Source: DATKPC01 sp035524275 (GTDB taxonomy: Bacteria > Pseudomonadota > Gammaproteobacteria > Burkholderiales > Burkholderiaceae_F). From it: a DNA stretch of 21,176 nt. The stretch lies in NCBI GenBank assembly GCA_035524275.1, contig DATKPC010000126.1, positions 1-21,176 of the forward strand. Reading direction: 5' to 3'. Position numbers and translations under genes: made by a program. Under the pieces are notes generated by a model. It worked only from the letters and a program-made list of their open reading frames with translations. It searched no databases and had not been told where the DNA came from. This document shows, piece by piece, positions 7,258 through 13,597 of this stretch; within the stretch, counting starts at the first letter, position 1, and every line of letters starts with the position of its first letter.

Positions 7258-8193
7258 TCAGGCAGCCCGCAGCGCGACGCGCGCGCCGCGGTCGGCCGCG
7301 CACCGCGCCGCGCCTTCCGCCTGCAGCCACTCGCGCAGCGCCAGCATCGCCGCGGTCGGCTGCGCATCGCGCGGCCACGCCGCGAAGTAGGCCGGCGCCG
7401 GTGTCGCAAGTGCGAAGAGCCGCACCAGGACACCGCGGCGCAGGTCGTCCTCGACGAGCGAACGGCGCGCGAGCGCGATGCCCTCGCCGCCGGCGGCGGC
7501 CTGCAGCATGATCCCCGGGTCGTTGAACTCGCGGACATCGGGCGGCTCCGGAAAGTCCAGCCCCGCGGCACGCAGCCAGGGCGTCCAGGGCTCGGCGTCG
7601 GCGCGCAGCAACGCGAACGCGGCGATGTCGTTCGGCGCGGCCGGACGCTGCGCCCGCGGCCACGCCGGGCTGCAGACTGGAAACGCTTCGTCGTGCAGCA
7701 CCGGTACGGCGACAAGTCCCGGCCACTCGCCGCTGCCGGCGCACATCGCCACATCGACCGGATCGCGATCGAAGTCGGCGGGACCGAGGTCCGCGCGTGT
7801 CGCGTGGATCCGGACTTCGACGTCCGGATACCGCTCGCGGAAGCCGGCGAGTCGGGGCATCAGCCAGCGCGACGCGACGCTCGAGGCCACGCCGAGCGTC
7901 ACGCGACTCCGCGAATCGCGCGGCGCGAGCGCTTCGACCGCGCCGGAAAGCTGGGTCAGCGCGTGCCGCACGCGCTCGGCGAGGAACGTGCCCTCCGGGG
8001 TCAGCGAGACGCCCGGGCCGCGCCGCACGAACAACCGGCGTCCGAGAGCCTGCTCGAGCGTGCGGATCTGGTGACTGACCGCACTGTGCGTGACGCAGAT
8101 TTCCGCGGCGGCGGCCGAGAAGCTGCCGAGCCGCGCCGCGGCGTCGAACGCGCGCAGCGTACCCAGCGGCGGAAGTCGAGCGGTGGAAGCCAT
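7258..8193 (-). CDS. LysR-family transcriptional regulator, GcvA-like
   Basis: The product is a 311-residue cytoplasmic DNA-binding regulator. The N-terminal winged helix-turn-helix is at about residues 6-65, with recognition-helix region THSAVSHQIRTLEQ and the GRRLFVRR wing. The effector-binding domain occupies about 90-300, and its style (PDVEVRIHATRADLG near the start, ALREWLQAEG at the end) is that of the GcvA/AmpR-like branch. The start at 8193 is chosen because homologues begin just before 'LPPLGTLRAFDAAARLGSFS'; the longer frame upstream to 8301 has no family character. The gene converges on the TPP enzyme gene, so it does not share a promoter with it, and its target is unclear. Its ligand is unknown. 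Confidence 0.92.
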   Translation of the reverse strand: MASTARLPPLGTLRAFDAAARLGSFSAAAAEICVTHSAVSHQIRTLEQALGRRLFVRRGPGVSLTPEGTFLAERVRHALTQLSGAVEALAPRDSRSRVTLGVASSVASRWLMPRLAGFRERYPDVEVRIHATRADLGPADFDRDPVDVAMCAGSGEWPGLVAVPVLHDEAFPVCSPAWPRAQRPAAPNDIAAFALLRADAEPWTPWLRAAGLDFPEPPDVREFNDPGIMLQAAAGGEGIALARRSLVEDDLRRGVLVRLFALATPAPAYFAAWPRDAQPTAAMLALREWLQAEGAARCAADRGARVALRAA

Positions 8194-8488
8194 CGTTTTC
8201 GCGGCGGCTCGCCGTCGGGCTCGCGGGCCACCGCGCGCGTCGCGATGAACCCGACGGCACGGCGACGCCCACGAGCCCCGATGCTGGCGAGCGATGTCCA
8301 TCGGATCGTGATGCGACCGATTCTAGTTATTGCCGCCGTCGTCGCGCCTACGACGAAGGTATGAGTCGACTCATCCAGGAGCGGTGGGCGAAAGCGCGAG
8401 GCCTACCGGATATCGGCGTCGCGTCCCGACGGTCATCCTTCGCCGCGATCGCCTGTGCGCGCGACGCGCCGCCGCGCGCACGGGCGGA
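8194..8488. promoter_or_regulatory. Upstream region of the LysR gene with a 14-bp perfect palindrome
   Basis: This 295-base stretch has no convincing gene. ATGAGTCGACTCAT at 8361-8374 is a perfect palindrome. On the minus strand a possible -10, TAGAAT, lies at 8320-8325, which would place the palindrome about 55 bases upstream of the LysR transcript start. That is near where LysR proteins bind for autoregulation. No clear -35 is present. The right end holds the hairpin of the next gene, listed separately. Confidence 0.4.
8450..8486 (-). terminator. Long hairpin directly after the beta-propeller gene
   Basis: GTGCGCGCG at 8455-8463 and CGCGCGCAC at 8473-8481 form a perfect 9-bp stem. It extends outward through one G-U pair and four more pairs to 8450 and 8486, with a 9-base loop. 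It begins 2 bases after the stop codon of the minus-strand gene. There is no T-run, so it may stop transcription weakly or protect the 3' end of the mRNA. Confidence 0.5.
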
Positions 8489-9553
8489 TCAATCGACCTC
8501 GGGACCATAGACGCAGCCCGCGGGCGCGTTGAGTGTCGTGCCGGCGCCGACGAGGAACACCGCGGGAGGAACGGCACCGCCCGTCGCGAGCTGCGGGCGC
8601 CCGAAGATCGCCGCGCCGAAGGGTGCATCGGCGCTGATCGCGGCCAGGTCGCCCGCGTCGTCGAAAGCGATGCCATTGGGCGCGACCAGCGAGAGATTCG
8701 CGCCGACGGCCGTCGGGACGAGCGTCACCGCCGGCGTCGGGCTGCCGGTCGCGCCGAGCACGCTCGCGGCGAACTGCACGACCGTGTTGGGCGCGTTCGC
8801 GTTGCTCGACCAGAGGTTGCCGACGGCATCGAACGCGAGGCCCCACGGCCCCTGGATCGAGCCCTGGCCGTTGTCCGACAGGACGACCGAAGGCGTCAGT
8901 TCGTAGCTGCCGGACTTCGTCGGCAACGCGCCGGCGCTGAACTTGAAGATCGTCGTGGTCGCGTTGTTGGCGATGAACAGGTCGCCCTGCGCATCGAACG
9001 CGATGCCGAGCGGCCCGTTGAACGCCGGATTCGACGTGATCGTGATCGCCGGCGCGAGCGTCGTCGAGCTGGCGTTGAGCTGGGTGTTCGCGAACACGTA
9101 GACGGCGTTGGCGCCGTTGTCGGTCACCCAGAGGCTGCCGTCGACGTTGAAGACCGCCTGCTGCGGGAACTTGAAGCCCGGCGCCGCCAGCGTCACGCTC
9201 GGATCCGGAGCGCCGTTGGTTGCCAGCGCCGCGAGCTGGCTCGGCGAGAACTTGTGCAGCGCCGGGTTGATCGTCCCGCCGGCCGCTACGGTGCCGCCGT
9301 CGATGACCCACAGCGCCCCGGCCCCATCGAAGACGACGCCCTGCGGGGCCCCGAAAACGCCGCTGTTGTTCGCGAGGTGCGGCGTCGGCGACGACGAGCC
9401 GGCCATCCGCTGCGCCGGCGTGAATTCGACGACGTTCGCGCCGTTGGCGACCCACAGTCCCTGGCCGCGCGGCGTGCCGCCGCCGCAGGCCGCGAGCACC
9501 GCGACGGCCGCCAGCAGGCCCGCGACGCGGGCGCGATCGATAAGCGGGTTCAT
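8489..9553 (-). CDS. Six-repeat beta-propeller (NHL-like) lipoprotein
   Basis: The 354-residue protein has a lipoprotein signal peptide, with a hydrophobic core and LAAC lipobox with Cys23 followed by GGG, so it is exported and lipid-anchored. The rest is six imperfect repeats of about 50-65 residues. Each carries a G(I/V/L)AFDAxGxLW(V/I)xN-type blade (for example GIAFDAQGDLFIANN at 183-197 and GLAFDAVGNLWSSN at 238-251), then an F-x-x-x-Q-L segment and a P-x-P-x-V-x-L segment. This fits an NHL/SMP-30-like propeller. Function is unknown; binding or scaffolding is likely because no catalytic motif is evident. ATG 9553 is chosen over GTG 9562 because GGGGAGG sits 9 bases before the ATG and would abut the GTG. 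The gene stands alone with its own regulatory elements. Confidence 0.82.
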   Translation of the reverse strand: MNPLIDRARVAGLLAAVAVLAACGGGTPRGQGLWVANGANVVEFTPAQRMAGSSSPTPHLANNSGVFGAPQGVVFDGAGALWVIDGGTVAAGGTINPALHKFSPSQLAALATNGAPDPSVTLAAPGFKFPQQAVFNVDGSLWVTDNGANAVYVFANTQLNASSTTLAPAITITSNPAFNGPLGIAFDAQGDLFIANNATTTIFKFSAGALPTKSGSYELTPSVVLSDNGQGSIQGPWGLAFDAVGNLWSSNANAPNTVVQFAASVLGATGSPTPAVTLVPTAVGANLSLVAPNGIAFDDAGDLAAISADAPFGAAIFGRPQLATGGAVPPAVFLVGAGTTLNAPAGCVYGPEVD

Positions 9554-9578
9554 GTCAAGCACCTCCCCTTTGCCGATT

Positions 9579-9605
9579 CGCGACGGATCCGGGCGGTCCG
9601 TCGCG
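9579..9605 (-). promoter_or_regulatory. Stem-loop in the 5' leader of the beta-propeller gene
   Basis: CGCGACGGA at 9579-9587 and TCCGTCGCG at 9597-9605 make a perfect 9-bp stem with a 9-base loop, about 25 bases upstream of the ATG at 9553 and just before the ribosome binding site. It could stabilise the mRNA or modulate translation. Confidence 0.45.
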
Positions 9606-9655
9606 TGACAGGGAAAGTCTAGGTTCGGGCCGGCGTGCCGACATGTCGCGGGAGG

Positions 9656-9693
9656 ATGATAATTTCCCGCATGCTCTGTGAGTAAGTCTCACA
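9656..9693 (-). promoter_or_regulatory. Candidate promoter with overlapping operator palindrome for the beta-propeller gene
   Basis: On the minus strand TATCAT (5 of 6 to consensus) occupies 9656-9661. A weak -35, TACTCA, lies 17 bases upstream at 9679-9684. The -35 is embedded in the inverted repeat TGTGAG-TAAGT-CTCACA at 9677-9693. The repeat resembles a CRP site (TGTGA-N6-TCACA) but has a 7-base spacer, so a different regulator is possible. A second inverted repeat, GCGGGA/TCCCGC, brackets the -10 at 9648-9670. Confidence 0.4.
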
Positions 9694-9768
9694 ACCTACC
9701 GCGTCCGGCCGATCCGCGTGATCCCGCGTATCGATCGGAAGGACGCGTCGCCCGGGATGCCCCGCGCG

Positions 9769-10752
9769 TCAGGCGTGGGCGACGATCGACGCGATGTCCG
9801 GTCCGTCGACCGGAAAGCCGAGGCGCGCGGCGCGCGCCGCGACGACGCTCCGCGGCGAGGCAGCGACGTGGCCGTCGGCCGCGGCATCGACGAGCGCCCG
9901 CGCATCACGGCCGGTCGCGCGCGCCAGCGCGACGAGCACGGCACCGATCGACAACGACTGGCCCGGGAGATTGACGGCGGCGACGTCGCGCCACGTCGTG
10001 GCATCGACGTCGTGCGCATGGATCAATGAGGCGATCGCCACCGGCAGCGACACGGCGACGAACGCCGCGTCGAGCGGGAATGGCACCGCGACGCGATGCG
10101 CCGCCCGCGCGGCGCGCGCGACCTGCGACGCGACGCGGGCCGGATCCGCGTAGGCGTCGGCGTGGGCGTGGGCTGGGGCGTCGGCCGGACCCTCGCCGCG
10201 CGGGACCACCGAGCCCAGTCGCACGGTCCTCGCGTCGACGAAGCCCTGGCGCCCGTATTGCGCTGCCAGCAGCTCGCCGACCTGCTTCTGGATGCCGAAG
10301 CTCGAGGACGGCGCCGGCCGCGTGTCGTCGTCGACGTCCGGGCGCGGTCCGAGGACCGCGAGCGAGCTGGCGAAGACGAAGCGCGGCGGCCGCCGCTGCG
10401 CACGACAGGCCTCGAGCAGCGCCCGCATGCCGTCGACATGGGTCCTCATTCCGAGATCGAAATCGGTCTCGGCGAGCTGCGGCTCCACCGCGGCCAGGTG
10501 GAACACGGAAGCGGTGTCGCCGCCGAGGACGTGCGGCAGCAGCACCGCAGAGCCGGCGTCGCCGCGGACGTATTCGACGAGCGGATCGGTGAACAGCGCC
10601 GGGTGATGGACCAGGTCGAGCGCGAGGATCCGGCCGATGGGCTGCGCCGTCCCGTCCGCGCCGGCCAGGCTGCGGCGCGCCGCCAGGGCGCGCAGCAGCG
10701 CCTGCCCGAGGAAGCCGCAGCCCCCGGTGACCACGACGTTCAGCGTCTTCAT
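9769..10752 (-). CDS. Extended SDR, NAD-dependent epimerase/dehydratase (DenD-like)
   Basis: The 327-residue protein has an N-terminal Rossmann motif TGGCGFLGQ (residues 9-17), an HLAAV segment (85-89), and FASSLAVLG (127-135) carrying the catalytic-site Ser. The general sequence (DFDLGMRTHVDGMRALLEAC, then RQGFVDARTVRLGSVVPRGE) most resembles D-erythronate dehydrogenase-type SDRs. The expected YxxxK active-site motif reads F-G-I-Q-K: residue 152 is Phe (TTC, 10297-10299 complement) with Lys at 156. Loss of that Tyr usually cripples SDR oxidoreductase chemistry, so the enzyme may use another residue or act only in binding. It is the last gene of the five-gene minus-strand operon, 8 bases after the UPF0104-type gene. 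In that context it might act on a sugar nucleotide, but that is inference. Confidence 0.82.
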   Translation of the reverse strand: MKTLNVVVTGGCGFLGQALLRALAARRSLAGADGTAQPIGRILALDLVHHPALFTDPLVEYVRGDAGSAVLLPHVLGGDTASVFHLAAVEPQLAETDFDLGMRTHVDGMRALLEACRAQRRPPRFVFASSLAVLGPRPDVDDDTRPAPSSSFGIQKQVGELLAAQYGRQGFVDARTVRLGSVVPRGEGPADAPAHAHADAYADPARVASQVARAARAAHRVAVPFPLDAAFVAVSLPVAIASLIHAHDVDATTWRDVAAVNLPGQSLSIGAVLVALARATGRDARALVDAAADGHVAASPRSVVAARAARLGFPVDGPDIASIVAHA

Positions 10753-10760
10753 CGCCGGCG

Positions 10761-11780
10761 TCAAGGGTCGCGCCCGGAACGTCCGGCGAAGGACCACGCG
10801 AGCAGCGGCGAGGCGGCCAGCCCCAGCACCAGCGCCGCGGCGCCGTAAAGCGCGGCGGCGGCGACCCCGATTCCCGACGGCACGCCGATCAACGGAAACG
10901 CCAGCAGCGCGGCCGCCTCGCGCGGCCCGAACCCGCCGATCGAGATCGGCAACGCGGCCGCGACGAAGACCGGGGCCGCAATCGCGAGAACCGCGGCGTA
11001 GGAGGCGACGCCGCCGCAGGCGCCGACGCAGAGCCACAGCGCGCCGGCCGACAGCGCCTGCACGGCGATCGACGCCGGCAGCGAACGCGTCAGCGCATGC
11101 CGCGCGCTCAGCGCGACGTGGTGGATGCGCGCGAGCGCGCCATGCAGCCGCGACAGCGCGGAGGCTGCCGCGGGCACGTGCCACGGCAGCCACGGGACGA
11201 CAAGGATCGCCAGCAACGCGCCCGCATACGGTCCGATCCACGCGCGCGGCGCCAGCTTCGACATGTCCGGGCCCGCCGGCGACGCGACGCCGGCGTCGAC
11301 AGCCGCCGGCCATCCGGCCCATGCGATCCACGCCGCGAGCGCGACGACCGACATCGCACACAGGATCCAGAGGCCGCTCAGGCGATCGATGAGGACCGAC
11401 AGCGTCGAGCGCCCGACCGGGTTGCCGAGGCGCTGCAGGCGCAGGCTGCGCAGCGCGTCGCCGCCCAGCGTCGCGCCGGGCAGCAGCGCATTGGCCGCGA
11501 CGCCGTGCGCGTAAGCGATCACCAGCGGCCGGTTCGGCGCCTGCAGCCCGAGGCCGCGTGCGATCGCGGCCCAGCGCAGCGCCGAAGCGAATTGCGCCGC
11601 CGCTGCAACGAGCACGGCGGCGCCGAACCAGCGCAGGTCCATCGCGGCGAATGCGCGCGCCAGGCGATCTCCGCCGATCACGTGCGCGACACCGGCCAGC
11701 ACGACCACGGCCGCCGCGAGGCGCAGCACCAGCATGCCGCGGCGTCGCCGTCGCGCAGGCGGCGGCTCGGGCGCGTTCAC
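10761..11780 (-). CDS. UPF0104 / lysylphosphatidylglycerol-synthase-TM-type membrane protein, putative lipid flippase
   Basis: The 339-residue polytopic membrane protein has about eight hydrophobic segments and the marks of the UPF0104/COG0392 family. These are NALLPGATLGGDALRS (98-113), VLIDRLSGL (129-137) and the C-terminal GGFGPREAA (282-290). Relatives include the flippase half of MprF and many proteins encoded beside polyprenyl or lipid glycosyltransferases, where a role in moving or handling lipid-linked sugars is suspected. The soluble aminoacyl-transfer domain of MprF is absent. The start is GTG 11780, overlapping the upstream GT2 stop as GTGA, so translation is coupled. A lipid-translocation role here is inferred from family and context. 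Confidence 0.82.
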   Translation of the reverse strand: MNAPEPPPARRRRRGMLVLRLAAAVVVLAGVAHVIGGDRLARAFAAMDLRWFGAAVLVAAAAQFASALRWAAIARGLGLQAPNRPLVIAYAHGVAANALLPGATLGGDALRSLRLQRLGNPVGRSTLSVLIDRLSGLWILCAMSVVALAAWIAWAGWPAAVDAGVASPAGPDMSKLAPRAWIGPYAGALLAILVVPWLPWHVPAAASALSRLHGALARIHHVALSARHALTRSLPASIAVQALSAGALWLCVGACGGVASYAAVLAIAAPVFVAAALPISIGGFGPREAAALLAFPLIGVPSGIGVAAAALYGAAALVLGLAASPLLAWSFAGRSGRDP

Positions 11781-12847
11781 GACGTCGCGGTGCGCCGCAG
11801 CGCGTATTGGCGCCGCCCCTGTGGCTCGTGGTAGACGCGGGTCAGCAGTTCGGCGACGACGCCGGTCGCCAGCAGCTGCACGCCAACGAGCACGAGCAGC
11901 GTGCCGAGCATCAGCAGCGGTCGGCCGCCGATGTCATGGCCGGCGACGAGTTTGTCGAACGTCAGGTCCAGCAGCAACGCGGCGCCGACCAGCACGAGCG
12001 CCAGGCCGACGCCGCCGAAGGCGTGGACCGGCCGGTGCAGGAACCGCATCATGAACTTGACCCACAGCAGGTCGAGGACGACGCGCAATGCACGGTCGAT
12101 CCCGTACTTGGATTTGCCGCGGGTCCGCGGGTGGTGCAGGACCGGTTCCTCGACGATGCGGGCACCGGCCTCCGCGGCGAGTGCCGGGATGAAGCGATGC
12201 AGCTCGCCATAGAGCCGGAGGTTCGCGATGATCGGGTAGCGGTAGACCTTCAGCGCGCAACCGTAGTCGTGGAGGCGCACGCCGGTGACCGCCGAAATCA
12301 GGCGGTTCGCAAGCCACGACGGGACCTTGCGCGACCAGGTCCGGTCCTGGCGCTCGCGTCGCCATCCGGAGACGACGTCGATCGCCGGATCGGCGTCCAG
12401 CAGGTCGAGAAGCCGCGGGATTTCGACCGGATCGTTCTGCAGGTCGCCGTCGAGCGTGACGACGTAGTCGCCGCGCGCATGGTCGAAGCCGGCCTGCAGG
12501 GCCGTCGACTGGCCGTAGTTCCGGATCAGCTCGAGCGGTCGCAGCCAGTGGTGCTGCCGCGCCAGTTCATCGAGCGCCCTGCAGGAATCGTCGCGCGAGC
12601 CGTCGTCGACGAGGATCAGCTCGAACGAGCGGCCGGTCGGGGTCATCGCCGCATCGATCCGCGCGACGAGTTCCGCGAGGTTGTCGGCCTCGTTGTAGAC
12701 CGGGATCACGATCGACACCGCGATCGCCGCCGGCGCGTCGGCCGCGGCGCCCTGCGACGGGCGCCGCACAGCGACCGCGGCGTCCGACGCGACAGTGCGT
12801 GCGGCGTCGCGCGCCACGGTAGGCAACGGGGAAGCGGATGGACTCAT
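11777..12847 (-). CDS. GT2 polyprenyl-phosphate glycosyltransferase, ArnC/GtrB/DPM1-like
   Basis: The 356-residue protein has an N-terminal tail of about 40 residues and a GT-A catalytic domain at about 43-250, followed by two membrane spans at about 276-296 and 311-335. Key motifs are VSIVIPVYNEADN (44-56), LVDDGS (79-84), TLDGDLQNDP (131-140, the metal-binding DxD) and HHPRTRGKSKYG (238-249). This architecture belongs to enzymes that transfer a sugar from a nucleotide donor to undecaprenyl or dolichyl phosphate at the cytoplasmic membrane face. The donor sugar cannot be told. The gene follows the PAP2 gene by 21 bases and overlaps the UPF0104-type gene by 4. The start is the first ATG of the frame; the extra N-terminal tail is variable in the family. 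Confidence 0.9.
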   Translation of the reverse strand: MSPSASPLPTVARDAARTVASDAAVAVRRPSQGAAADAPAAIAVSIVIPVYNEADNLAELVARIDAAMTPTGRSFELILVDDGSRDDSCRALDELARQHHWLRPLELIRNYGQSTALQAGFDHARGDYVVTLDGDLQNDPVEIPRLLDLLDADPAIDVVSGWRRERQDRTWSRKVPSWLANRLISAVTGVRLHDYGCALKVYRYPIIANLRLYGELHRFIPALAAEAGARIVEEPVLHHPRTRGKSKYGIDRALRVVLDLLWVKFMMRFLHRPVHAFGGVGLALVLVGAALLLDLTFDKLVAGHDIGGRPLLMLGTLLVLVGVQLLATGVVAELLTRVYHEPQGRRQYALRRTATS

Positions 12848-12868
12848 GGATGTCGGCCAAAACCGCGA

Positions 12869-13597
12869 TTATCGTCGATCCGTCGCGCCCGGCCCGGCGC
12901 GCGCCCGCAACAGCGCGAACGCGCATGCCGCGGCGACGAAATAGACGATGAAGACCGCGACGACGACGTCGCTCGCGAAATGGGCCCCGGATGCCATCCG
13001 CCCGAGCCCGACGAGGAATCCGCTGCCGAACCCGGCGGCGAGCCACGCGCGGCGCCGGCGCCGCGTCGCGGCCAGGAAGGCGCCGGCCACCGGCATCGCG
13101 CCGAACGCGGCGTGCCCGCTCACGAACGAGCAGTTCGATGGACACTGGTCGGCCACGACGAAGGCCGGCGAGAAGCGGCGCTCGCCGCCGAATTCCGTGA
13201 TGGTGACCGGCCGCGCGCGCCCCGAGTGGTCCTTGATCAGCGTGTTGACGACGAGCCCGGGACCGAGCGCGAGCGTCGCGAGCACGTAGAGCAGCCCGCG
13301 TCGCAGTGCCGCGTGCGGCGCACGCGGCGGCGGCCAGGGAAGCCACGCGAGCACCGTGGCGACGAGCAGCAGCGCGGCGAACAGCCGCGAACCGAGCGTG
13401 ATCGCATCCATGATCGCCGCCAGCCAGCGACTGTCCGCGCCGATGAAGCGGCCGTCGGCCCCGATGAAGGCGGCGCTGGCCGCCAGGTCGAGACCCGGCC
13501 ACAGCGCAAACGGCAGGCTGGCCACGACGAACAGCCCCAGCGCCGCGAGGATCGGCGCCACGCGACCGGCGCGCGCGCCCTCAGTGTCGCGGGGCAT
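12869..13597 (-). CDS. PAP2-superfamily membrane phosphatase
   Basis: The 242-residue protein has about five to six membrane spans and all three PAP2 phosphatase motifs. These are K122-DHSGRA-R129-P130, the S160-G-H162 motif, and R200-MASGA-H206-FAS-D210. The catalytic His is predicted at 206. Members dephosphorylate undecaprenyl diphosphate, phosphatidate, or lipid A phosphates on the periplasmic side; which one applies here is not decided by sequence. ATG 13597 overlaps the end of the GT39 gene by 17 bases and has AAGGG just upstream. A small oddity is a tandem seven-residue duplication, FIGADGR-FIGADSR, at residues 44-57. The operon position between the GT39 and GT2 genes supports a role in lipid-linked sugar metabolism or lipid A modification. 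Confidence 0.9.
   Translation of the reverse strand: MPRDTEGARAGRVAPILAALGLFVVASLPFALWPGLDLAASAAFIGADGRFIGADSRWLAAIMDAITLGSRLFAALLLVATVLAWLPWPPPRAPHAALRRGLLYVLATLALGPGLVVNTLIKDHSGRARPVTITEFGGERRFSPAFVVADQCPSNCSFVSGHAAFGAMPVAGAFLAATRRRRRAWLAAGFGSGFLVGLGRMASGAHFASDVVVAVFIVYFVAAACAFALLRARAGPGATDRR

Noticed and set aside
5908..8364. 818-codon plus-strand open frame across the TPP enzyme and LysR genes
   Set aside because: It overlaps two well-supported genes in another frame and on the other strand and has no recognisable sequence character.
9677..9693. Canonical CRP binding site
   Set aside because: The half-sites match but the spacer is seven bases and not six, so I list it only as an operator-like palindrome.
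9769..11361. Single 530-residue protein combining the SDR with an N-terminal extension
   Set aside because: The upstream part is a shadow of the UPF0104-type gene; the true SDR starts at 10752 just before its Rossmann motif.
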